This document shows positions 36,866 to 46,889 of a DNA stretch of 64,000 bases, one piece after another; position 1 is the stretch's first letter, and each line of letters begins with the position of its first letter. The position numbers were made by a program, and so were the translations under genes. The notes beneath the pieces were generated by a model, which worked only from the letters and a program-made list of their open reading frames with translations, made no database searches and had not been told where the DNA came from. The DNA is from Fragilariopsis cylindrus CCMP1102 (Eukaryota; Bacillariophyta; Bacillariophyceae; Bacillariales; Bacillariaceae), in the NCBI GenBank assembly GCA_900095095.1, contig FMBT01000324.1, forward strand, positions 248,001 through 312,000, written 5' to 3'.

Positions 36866-39152
36866 ATGAAATTCTCGGTTGTGACAGTTGCTACTGCTGC
36901 GATAGTTTGTTGTTCTTCGGTTTCAGCTTTTGTACCGATTAATCTCCAACAACAACCTTCTACCCATTATTTGACGACCAAACTTCACAGTACCACCGTC
37001 AACACGAAACAAACGGTCAACACGAAACCGACGGGTACATCATTTCTTCCTGAAGAAACTTTAGAACGATGTGAAAAAGGAAATCCAACTGAGAAGGTCA
37101 AATTAGCGGTCGATCCTGTCAATGCTTGGGTTGATATTTATGAATATGCTCGAAAAATTCGGGAAGGTGAAATGACATGGAAAGATATGGAAAAGGCTGA
37201 CATCGACACTGTAAGTTTTATCTTTATCTTATTTTATACAATGACTTTTTTACAGTAAATAGTGGAAAATGTTGTGGTGTGTGGTATGATTGGACGAAAG
37301 ATAACAGTATAATGACAATAATAAATGGCAAAAAGCTTGCTGGTTGGTTGGTTGGTTGGTGTGGTTGTATCTTGTGTATTTCGATGTTGATTTCGACGTC
37401 GAGGCCAGTGTGGTCTCAGTTATTTATTTGTTTTTGTCGAAATTACATATATCTAACCATAATTTGCTTTTTTACATTTTTATATTTTGTATCGCATCAC
37501 ATTATCGCAACCTATTTATTCAATAGCGAGTGAAATATGTCGGTATGCTTCATAGAAATAAGCGAACACCTGGTCAATTCTTAATGCGTCTGAAGGTACC
37601 AAATGGGATTGTTAATTCTGATCAAATGAGATTTTATGCGGATAGTGTAGAAAAATATGGCGCAGTTAATGGCGTCGTTGATATTACAACACGTGCCAAT
37701 ATCCAATTACGTGGTGTGAAGCTTGAAGATGCCGGTGATATAATTGATGGTTTACATGCTAGAAATCAAACATCCTTCCAATCTGCATTGGATAGTGTAC
37801 GTAATATGGTCGGTAGTCCATTGGCTGGAATTGATGATCATGAATTGGTCGATACTCGAGTACTATGTAACGCCGTAAATGATTTGATCAGTATGGACCC
37901 CGAAACAGAAACTCGTGGTAATCCACAGTGGGCTAATCTTCCACGAAAATTCAATATTGCAATTAGTGGTAGTCGTGATGACTTTGCTCACACGCACATC
38001 AATGATATTGGACTACAGTAAGTATGATGAAAAAATAAATACGAGATATCGTATCGTATCGTATCGTTTATCTCTTTCTCCATATTGTCGACGACATCGT
38101 TTGACCATCAACACTCTATCCTACTCTAACATGAATTTTTTCCTGTCTTCTTTCTCTATCTTCGTAATAGGCCTTGCGTTCATGCCGAAACCGGTGAAAT
38201 GGGATTCAATGTAGTATTGGGTGGCTTTATGTCGATTAAACGTGTTGCAGAATCTGTCGATTCTGGTATGTGGATCAAGGCAGATCGTGAATCCGTCGTT
38301 ACATTCTGTGAAGCAATTCTACGTATTTTCCGTGACGAGTCTGAGCGTAAGGACAGGCAGAAGGCTCGACTTATGTGGCTGGTAGAAAAGTATGGAGTTG
38401 AAGACTTTAAGAAGGCAGTAATCGCAGAGGTTAAAAGTTATGATAGAGGCGTTGAGATTTTCGATGAACAACCACGCCCAACTGAAAAGTTTGAACGACG
38501 TGAATTACTTGGTGTACACCCTCAGAAGCAAGTTGGCAAAGTTCGTGTTGGAATTATGGTCCCTGCTGGTCGGCTTAGTGCCACAGAGTGTCGTCAGATG
38601 GCGGACTTGGCAGAAAAGTATTCGGATAGTGAAATCCGTTTGACTGTAGAACAAAATGCAATCCTTCCTAATGTTGCGGAAGATGATGTTTATGAATTAC
38701 TGAAAGAACCAACTTTGAATGGCGACAGTCGTTTCAGAGTCAATCCTGGTTTTATTGAAGGCAATGTTGTTAGCTGCACGGGTGCAGAATTCTGCAGCCT
38801 TGCAATGATCGAAACAAAAAGCAATGCTGAGGCAATGGGAAAGAAATTAGAGACACTGGTGACTATCGATCGTCCTATTCGAATTCACTGGACAGGGTGT
38901 CCAAATTCATGTGGACAGGTTCAGGCCGCTGACATAGGAATCATGGGTGGTCCTGCTCGTAAGATGAATGAAGAAACTGGCAAGATGATGGCAGTTCCAG
39001 GATGTAAGATTTTTGTTGGTGGTAGAATCGGCGAGGATGCTCATTTATCGTTGGAACCTTATAAGACTGGCATTCCAATTGACGATGAATCTCTCCTTCC
39101 TGAGCTAGTAGAAATTTTGAAAGCAGAGTTTGGTGCGGTAGACAAAAAATAA
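36866..39152 (+). CDS. NiR: Ferredoxin-nitrite reductase, plastid
   Basis: Exons 36866-37210, 37527-38017 and 38171-39152 encode 605 aa. The enzyme reduces nitrite to ammonium with six electrons from ferredoxin, using sirohaem and a [4Fe-4S] cluster. Cluster ligands are visible: Cys481 and Cys487 in CTGAEFC and Cys522 and Cys526 in CPNSC. Ferrodoxin-like repeats are recognisable at LPRKFNIAISGSRDDFAH and RRELLGVHPQKQVGKVRVG. The N-terminus MKFSVVTVATAAIVCCSSVSAF-VP is a signal peptide ending in an ASAF-type site, then a Ser/Thr-rich transit region, as expected for import into a complex plastid. Length and order agree with algal NiR (about 560-600). Introns contain (TGGT)5 and (TATCG)4 runs. 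Frame is intact. Confidence 0.97.
37341..37360. repeat. (TGGT)5 microsatellite in NiR intron 1
   Basis: Five perfect copies of TGGT inside the first intron of the nitrite reductase gene. Confidence 0.9.
38047..38066. repeat. (TATCG)4 microsatellite in NiR intron 2
   Basis: Four perfect copies of the pentamer TATCG within the 153-bp second intron of nitrite reductase. Confidence 0.9.
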
Positions 39153-39879
39153 GCAAAAACAAAATTACAGCAATTTTGTCGAATGCGATGCTACATATGT
39201 ATAATATACAATAAACTAATGCTATAGGTTTAACGCTAAAGAAGTGGACTATTAACACATGTACTACTACATGGTTTTATTAGATCTATATCTTTTTTGA
39301 ATGACAATTTAGTCTATTATTTTTGCTAAATTACATGATCTCTTACTTTTATCTTCATATTATATAACGAATAGCATAATATTTTTATGTTATTACGCGC
39401 CTGTTTCTGATCAGCATAGCAGCAATTCCTAAGGAGAATGATATTAAGGAGTTGAATAAGTATAATGGTTCGGTATCCTTCCAATTAGACAGTAGAATAT
39501 AGTGATTGAAAACATAAGGTCCTCCGGCACGATGCATTTCCAAGATATAGTCAGGTCTTTACTTTCTACATCACTCTAGACATCAGTGTGCAATTCTTCC
39601 GAAGAACTTCGTTCTTCAAAATAACATGATTTTGGATGAGCGGTAGGTATACTAGTTATGAATATATTGAATATCTATAATATGACGAATGGACGGTTTA
39701 TAGAAAAACTACATTCAGGATAAAAAGATTAGCCATCATCACACACAGGCCGAATGGCGGCAAAACAAATGAAGTGATATTATTAATTCGGTTCCTTACA
39801 ATAGTAGTAGTAGTAGTACAGATTTTAAAAACGGCATGCTAATTAGAAATTGAATATGTATTTGAAAGTATTGTTATTT
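39153..39879. other. Convergent 3' flanks of NiR and the ANL-like gene
   Basis: AT-rich, no gene seen. A (TAG)n run lies at 39802-39817. Confidence 0.5.
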
Positions 39880-40912
39880 TTACCACACAACTCCCTCGCC
39901 TTCTACAACATGAAAATCTTTGCTAAGGATCTTTGAGAAGGTTTCAAGGACACCGCTTTTGGTAACATCATCATTCGTTTGAATCTTTCCAGTTCCAGTA
40001 GGAATACCTTTGTCGTCCAAGACCAATTCCCCGAGAAAGGGGGTGCTTCCGGTAACAGTAAATCCATCCAAATGTTCCTTCAAATTGCCCGCTGGAATGA
40101 CAAATTGTTTCAAAAGAAGCATACCCCATTTGTCATCTTGATCAAATCCAGTATGGATAGGAAGTCTCAAGTGAGGGAATCGAGGAGTGACAAAGGGTTT
40201 GCCTTCTGCAAAGTCAAAGAAACGGATTTCAGGAATCACTGTCTCGCACAAGCGAACATAATTTACATCAGATCCAGCCTCTTGAGAAATCAAAACATTT
40301 GCCTTCGTCAATGTCAATGCTTGTGATAACGCTTGTTTGGCAGCTTCCGGATCTGTGGTAGCAAGTGAAGGATCTAAATTATACAAAATCAAACCAGACT
40401 TACTACATGCAAATTGGAGGGCCATCTATATAGTAGAACAAAGAAAATTAATGGAATGCGCTGTGATGAGATTTTTGTTTCCGTGTTTGGTTTTTACCTT
40501 TCCTATTTCGCATTTTATGATGGCAGATTTATTTCAGAACACAATATAATAACTCGCTCGCACTTTTCGAACTTACCGACTCAGAAAAGTGTGGTGATAA
40601 CCAACTTAATACGACATCGCCAGGTTGTAATCCATTTTCCAACAAACCGATAGCAAGGGCTTCAGAATAATAATCGACGTGTTGTAGATTCCATTTTCTA
40701 TTTTTATGTTCATATCTAACAACATCCTTGTATGGGTTATCCGTGGCAAGTTTTGTCAATAGTGATCCAGCACTCGTCGTAGTTGTGGACATCATACATT
40801 TAGCGCCGACAGAAGCAATTTTCGCCGTAATAGGCACAGTCCATCGGGATGCGGTTCGAAGATTACTACCCCGAGTTAGGGCTCCTCGAGCAACTCGACA
40901 TGGGAGAGACAT
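39880..40912 (-). CDS. Truncated acyl-CoA-synthetase-like (ANL fold N-terminal) mitochondrial protein
   Basis: Exons 40912-40577 and 40425-39880 (151-bp GTAAGT..TATAG intron) encode 293 aa. The first 45 residues (MSLPCRVARGALTRGSNLRT, then Ser/Thr-rich) look like a mitochondrial presequence. The body follows the first ANL subdomain of acyl-CoA synthetases: WNLQHVDYYSEALAIGLLEN, GLQPGDVVLSWLSPHFSES, FACSKSGLILYNLDPSL, and ALTLTKANVLISQEAGSD. The protein then ends with its own C-terminus (about 100 residues: FPHLRLPIHTGFDQDDKWGM to GEGVVW). The Ser/Thr/Gly-rich ATP-binding loop, the YRTGD motif and the C-terminal lid are all absent, against 500-650 aa for active enzymes. It is therefore probably non-catalytic. 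Frame is clean and codons look constrained, so it is a real short gene, not a fragment. Role unknown. Confidence 0.8.
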
Positions 40913-41417
40913 GTTTTAGGCCGATGCTTAGTTAGAACAAGAATAGAAGCAACAATATTAAAAGAGATAAGCGGACTTTCAATGTTACTGTCGTACTAGT
41001 AGGTCGTAAGTATGTTTTGTTTTGTGTCATCATCTTCGTGAAGCACCGTCAATAAATTTATATGCTTTACGCTTTTGATGTTCGATTCGATTCGATTCAT
41101 TCGATTAAAAGAGAAATTTATTAGCTCGTGACTGAAATGTATGAAAACACATTTCAAAAAAGACGACGCGGCATCAGATCAGACTGGCGAAGCTGAAAAG
41201 GAAAGGAAAGATTTGCCTGCTGCTTCTCGCAGTGTGTCTGTGTGCTGTACATTCTTGTATTATCTATTGCCCAATCCTCAAAGACATTCATTTCAACTCA
41301 ACTTCTTGTTCATCACTCCTGATATCAACTCTTGTACCCAAACAAATTAATAAATAGTATCGCCTAAGTTACTGTCACTAGATAGAGCGTAGATCTTGAA
41401 TATATACATATATAACC
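40913..41417. promoter_or_regulatory. Divergent promoter of the ANL-like gene and succinyl-CoA ligase alpha
   Basis: A 505-bp gap between two opposed start codons of mitochondrial-protein genes. It holds a TCGAT-type pentamer run near 41082-41105 and a TATATACATATATA stretch ending six bases before the succinyl-CoA ligase ATG. A shared promoter is inferred from the layout only. Confidence 0.45.
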
Positions 41418-42512
41418 ATGAATAAAAGTAGTGCATTCGCGTCCAAAATAGCGACTGCGGTCTCCCGACCCAGTGCTTCTCGATCCATGTCATCCACTGC
41501 GAAAGTATGGGTCGATAAGAATACGAGAGTTATCTGTCAAGGATTTACCGGAAAACAGGTATGTTGCAAGCAAGAAGCTGCGGATTGATGTTTTACTTTT
41601 TTCACCTACCAATTTGGAATTTTGTTCCCACACTCATTCCTCTCTTATTTTTGTTTTGGGCACCATCATTTTATAATATACTTTTAGGGAACGTTTCACT
41701 CTACTCAAGCTATCGAATATGGAACCAAAATGGTAGGAGGAGTAACACCAAATAAGGGTGGCCAGGAACATCTTGGTCTACCTGTTTTCAACACGGTCGC
41801 TGAAGCGGTTGATGAACTTAAACCTGATGCTAGTGTCATTTATGTTCCCCCTCCATTTTGTGCTGCGGCTATCATGGATGCTATTGAAGCTGAAATCCCA
41901 TTGGTAGTTGCTATCACTGAGGGTGTCCCGCAACAAGATATGGCTCGAGTTAAATACGCTCTCCGACAACAGTCCGCAACACGTTTAATTGGACCTAACT
42001 GTCCTGGTATTATCAAACCAGGTGAATGTAAGATTGGTATCATGCCTGGATATATTCACACAAAAGGAAAGATTGGTGTCGTATCTAGAAGTGGTACACT
42101 CACGTATGAGGCAGTCCATCAAACGACCATTGCAGGATTAGGTCAATCGACAGTTGTAGGAATTGGAGGAGATCCATTCAATGGTACTAACTTCATTGAT
42201 TGTTTGGAACGTTTTACCAATGATCCTGAAACAGAAGGAATCATTATGATTGGTGAAATTGGTGGTAACGCAGAAGAGGAAGCTGCTGAATGGCTTAAGG
42301 AGTATGGTGATCCAAACAAGCCAGTTGTTGGTTTCATTGCTGGAACAACTGCACCACCAGGTCGTCGTATGGGCCATGCTGGAGCTATCGTAGCGGGAGG
42401 TAAAGGTGGAGCCGCTGAAAAATTTGAAGCATTGGAATCTGCTGGAGTACACATTTCTCGATCTCCTGCGCAACTAGGAAATACCATGCTAAAGGCGATG
42501 GGTCTTGCTTGA
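41418..42512 (+). CDS. SUCLG1: Succinyl-CoA ligase alpha subunit, mitochondrial
   Basis: Exons 41418-41558 and 41688-42512 (129-bp GTATGT..TTTTAG intron) encode 321 aa. With the beta subunit it converts succinyl-CoA to succinate with substrate-level phosphorylation in the TCA cycle. The family is shown by [20 protein letters not shown] across the splice, [75 protein letters not shown], and [20 protein letters not shown], in which His277 is the expected phosphohistidine. About 30 N-terminal residues rich in Ser, Arg and Ala form a mitochondrial presequence. Length matches the family. Confidence 0.97.
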
Positions 42513-43306
42513 ATACTGTAATGAATGCTAGTTAAATGAAATAAATATATGCACACGGTCAATATCTATACCTAGTAGCACTGATAATAACATGATTTTC
42601 CTATAAAATAACAATAGAATATATCATACGAACGTTTGATGTGGTGTCAAAATTTGATTCTTCATTTGGTTTTATTGATCTACAGTATTCTCAAGACTGT
42701 TGAGGTACTATTATTCTATTGCTAAAACTACTAGACATTTGTTTTGAAATTCGCTGTAGTTATTATCAACAGGAAGCTTGAACCGGTAATTAAGTTTTTC
42801 AAAAAATTTAAGTTTGTGAGCAAGTTCATGTTAATATTATTGTTCTTGCGAATATCCATCACGAAGTACCTTTTTGAAATTCAATAATACAGTAGATCAA
42901 ATCTTTACTTTCTACTACAACTTGTATGGATTAGACTCAGAAAGATAAAAAGCTGATATTATGGAGAAGAGATGCCAACAAAGAATTCTGGATTGGTTAA
43001 GACGATACTAAGAAAAATTTAGACAGTTTTACAAAAATTATACCAACAAAAAAAATGGAGAAAGTAAAATGCTGAAAGATAAACTAGAAATATCTCAAAG
43101 TTTATAGTTATATATATGTATTTTTAAATAAACAAATCCCCCCAGAAAAAACAACGAAGCTTTATGTACAGATGCTTTGCCACAACTGCATTAATAGAAA
43201 CATACTCAATATTCACACCACTACTGGTACGCCAAAAAAAAGGAATCAATCAATCAACATTTCAATTCATTCATTCATCCGCATCATCATCCATTTTTTT
43301 GAACTA
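42513..43306. other. Convergent 3' flanks of SUCLG1 and UBC9
   Basis: AT-rich, no gene seen. TACAGTA copies lie at 42681 and 42888. Confidence 0.5.
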
Positions 43307-43976
43307 CTACTCGCTGACATTTTTCTTTGCTTCATTTTTTACTCGTCTTTTGTACTCGGGCTTGTTATTCATATAAAGCTGGTAGGCTTCAGATTGAGCA
43401 GGACTGTTGGGGTTTGGATCATCAAGTAAATCCTGAATTCCAATGAGTACCTGTTTGAGAGTAATCGCTGGACGCCATCCCTCTTCTTCGTTTAAAATGG
43501 ATAGACAAATTGTTCCGGACGGATATACATTGGGATGAAAAAGGGGAGGGACAAATTTACCTGTTGAAAAAGGGAAAACCGGTAATTAAAAAAACGAAAA
43601 TAGATTGTATGAGGGTGGTGAGAGAGCTGTTGGTAGCAGTAAAATAAATAGGCAAAAATCACAGGCATGCGATTTTTTCGGAATCAACGATTGTTAACTG
43701 TATTGTTGGAATTTAGAAGGAAATTAAGGAAATAAATAGATAAAACTTACATTTAGGTGGCTTGGATGGATAATCTTCAGTGAATTCCATTGACACCTTG
43801 TAGACACCGCGTTCCCAATCTGTACCCTCCTTTCCTGGAATTCCTGCCTCCCATTTCATAATATCTGAACTTCCATCACCTTTACTTGTTGGGCGTGCAT
43901 AAAATCCGTATGGGTGATCCCGTCTCCAAGCCTTACGCTCTTCTACCAGTCGACCACGTGCAATTCCACTCGACAT
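43307..43976 (-). CDS. UBC9: SUMO-conjugating enzyme UBC9
   Basis: Exons 43976-43751 and 43560-43307 join across a 190-bp GTAAGT..CAACAG intron to give 159 aa, the normal size (158 in human). The N-terminus [24 protein letters not shown] is the basic first helix that binds SUMO and is specific to UBC9. The core continues [40 protein letters not shown] and [11 protein letters not shown], with Cys94 the thioester residue (Cys93 in human), then [39 protein letters not shown]. It transfers SUMO from the SAE1/2 E1 to substrates. Confidence 0.97.
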
Positions 43977-45314
43977 ATTATTTTAATTTTAGATAAGTTT
44001 TGTTTGATTGTTATATCTAGAAATTATTTCCTTTCCGTTAGTATTCTATATTCTGTAATAAGCAATCCACTGTATTCTCTCGTTCATTGAAAGCTTTCAG
44101 TCAGATAAAGAAAGAGCTCTTACAAGTACAACAAACTAAGAACTATATCTAATAGCAAAAGGCCTGTTAGTGTGAATGGTGTACCGGCTTCAGTAAATTG
44201 CAACGTTGCTTATTGCCGTATCTGTTAATAGTAGGTAGTGATATCAGTAGGAATTTTATGCTCACTTCGACACTCAGCTGGCAGTAGTAATTAATGGCGC
44301 GCAACGGAGCGCGCCAACAATTTACAGCAATGATCATGATGTGTAAGAAGTAGAAGAAGTGCTACTTCTACTACAGACCCTTACAAGTGCTACAGTATAG
44401 CACCATATGGCTGATGTAAATCTAGCACCATGATGAAGGCTAGCAAAATATCTCCATCGGGTAAGCCTAGCAGAGCGGCTGGGGTTGAATCAGCAATGAT
44501 GAATGGTAGGGGAAAATTTAAATGATTTTATTGTTGTTGTCTAGATCAAATTGGGGGTAGATTATGATTCCTTAGTTCAATACATAGGTATTGCGTTGTT
44601 GAGGGATGATGGTCCTGAAATTATTACACACTGTAAATTACTGTATACTATAATGGCACAATAATGGATGAATTTATCTGGGTAGGGGCAAAAATGTATG
44701 TGAGCATCATTCAATGCTAGCACTACTACTTTGTAGCATCGCATATCAGCTGGTGGTTGCAGTGGTGTATACCATCTTGTTTGCATTGTGTTAAGGTATT
44801 TGATAGGAAATGATCCAGTTATATGTCTACTAAAAGATTACAAAAGCTTTGTCACTTGATACAGCAGCTATAAATTTGACCTACCATGAGAGATCATCTC
44901 TGAGTATGACAATTTTTAGCCAAGGCAATATACGATATGTAGCCTACTGTATGGATCTTTCTCCTGAGAAAATATTGTTACTTCATCATAAGAAATGCAT
45001 GGATTAGTGAGTACAGCTTCGAATATAGTATGAGAATAAGATGATACTAGTTATATGTGGAAATTCTATACAGCATATACACCACTACAATTTGTAATAT
45101 GATATCAGATATCCAAAAATGTAGCATGTTTTGATTAAACTTATAATGCTTCATACTAGTATAATATCGTAAAAACTAACAACAACAACAACAACAGCAG
45201 AAAGAACTGAAAAGAATTACCGCTATGGTTTGAATGTTCCACTATCTAATTTTTATTCGTTAAAATTAACGGAGTACTCTCCTAGCTACTATAGCACTCG
45301 TCTTGATTGAAGCC
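43977..45314. other. 1.3-kb region between UBC9 and Mn-SOD genes
   Basis: No gene is supported. It contains the GC-rich hairpin at 44296-44315, a longer imperfect foldback at 44342-44395, TACAGTA/TACTGTA copies at 44391, 44639 and 44945, and an (AAC)n run near 45178-45195. Confidence 0.5.
44296..44315. repeat. GC-rich hairpin
   Basis: GGCGCGC (44296-44302) and GCGCGCC (44309-44315) are exact reverse complements around AACGGA. It stands out because the surrounding intergenic DNA is AT-rich. Confidence 0.8.
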
Positions 45315-46349
45315 TTAGACAGAAACACCTTTATGATTCTTAATGACATATTCGCAATTTGCCGAAACTTTGTCCCAGTTAACAACGTTCCACCAATTGC
45401 TTACATACTCAGGTCGACGGTTCTGGTACTTCAAATAGTATGCGTGCTCCCAAACATCAAGTCCAAGAATTGGGAACTTGATTTCATCTGCGACACCCTT
45501 CATGAGAGGATTGTCTTGGTTGGGTGTTCCAACAATTTCTAACTTGGTACCAGCATTATTGGCGCATACCCAGACCCATCCAGAACCGAAAACAGCACCA
45601 GGAGCAGCGGCGGCTTCAAACTTGGACTTCATTTCATCCATAGATCCAAAGGATGAGTCAATAAGTTTTTCCAATTGAGCGGATGGCTTTGTTTTCTTAG
45701 CCTTATCTGGTGAGGTCATCTCCTCCCAGAAAAATGCGTGATTGTAATGACCACCACCCGAATTACGAACTGGACCAGCATCAAGGGCATTTTCCATAAG
45801 ATCTAAAATAGGAAGTTCATCCTTGCCTTCCGTGGCCTATAAAGATAAAATCAAAATAAAGAGAGTTTATAAGTGACCAACTAAACAAAATAACACATAA
45901 TAACACAACAAATACATGTCTACTTGAAATATCTAAATCTTTGTTTACTGTGCGTAACGTACCTTATTAATGTTTGCAACGTACGTAGCATGATGTTTAT
46001 CGTGATGAATCTTCATAGTTGGTGCATCAATAAATGGTTCTAATGCCTCGAAGGGGTAAGGAAGATCAGGAAGTTCATATGCATTGGCTAATGCTGGAAC
46101 TACTAGAGCAGTTCCAACCGCAAGAGTCTTACTCATGGCTTCACGTCGGTTAGTGGTAACATCTAAAAATTCCAAAGGAAAAAAGAGAAGATCGAAGAGA
46201 AGATAACGTGAGTTTATTGTAAGACGATCGATCGTTAATATTATTGAATGGCGTCGTTGCTGGAACGCATACGCTTACGTACCAGGCTTAGGTGTGGGAG
46301 ACCAAGCAGCAGCAGAGCCGATAACAAGGGAGGCGATGATAAGCTTCAT
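45315..46349 (-). CDS. SOD2: Mn superoxide dismutase with tripartite plastid/thylakoid presequence
   Basis: Exons 46349-46283, 46162-45963 and 45836-45315 encode 262 aa. The mature enzyme dismutates superoxide. Ligands predicted from motifs are His75 ([11 protein letters not shown]), His122 ([11 protein letters not shown]), Asp216 and His220 ([20 protein letters not shown]). The GGGHxNH context and NQD before the last block favour manganese over iron. The N-terminus is composite: [16 protein letters not shown] is an ER signal peptide with an aromatic residue after the cut; then [20 protein letters not shown], a twin-arginine-like hydrophobic signal ending ALANA-YELP. This arrangement is typical of thylakoid-lumen proteins in complex plastids, so a lumenal or thylakoid Mn-SOD is inferred. 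Divergent from RME-8. Confidence 0.94.
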
Positions 46350-46889
46350 GGTGGCAATATTACTTTCTTATTATTTGTAGGGGCAAGAGAAATCAAAGAC
46401 TACTATTGATAGAATAAAAATGTGAATGAAAGATTTGAAGGTAAATTGAGAAGACCATTCACTGTACAAGGTACAGTAACATTAGGCTCTGTCACTAACA
46501 GCTGCATGTTGCGTCATGAATCGGCGGATAGACAAGATCTTTTCTCGATTTCCTAACATCATGATCATTCAAACACAAATAAAACACGCGCTTTTCAGTC
46601 ATGAATTGATTCACATTTTTTGTCGAGTCCCGGAAAAACGGTTATGTATTTTTCCGCGCCGTGACTGAAACTACTATCTGCTTTTTGCTTTTCTTTGTTA
46701 GCAAAAAAGATTCACAATGAAGACTGAAGACCTCAACAGCCTTCACATAAAAAGTTACCTGACACGACCACTCCAATAATAAGAAAGCAGGCAACAAACA
46801 ACACACTTGTACTTGTACTTGTATCAATATATATATATCAGATTAGGGCACGCTGAGGGAATCATTAACTGCATGGGAAAGCGATTGAT
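46350..46889. promoter_or_regulatory. Divergent promoter of Mn-SOD and RME-8, with a uORF abutting the RME-8 start
   Basis: A 540-bp gap between two opposed starts. A TACAGTA lies at 46472. A six-codon upstream ORF (46873-46893) ends TGA, overlapping the RME-8 ATG as ATGA; this would couple termination to re-initiation if the leader includes it. Confidence 0.45.
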
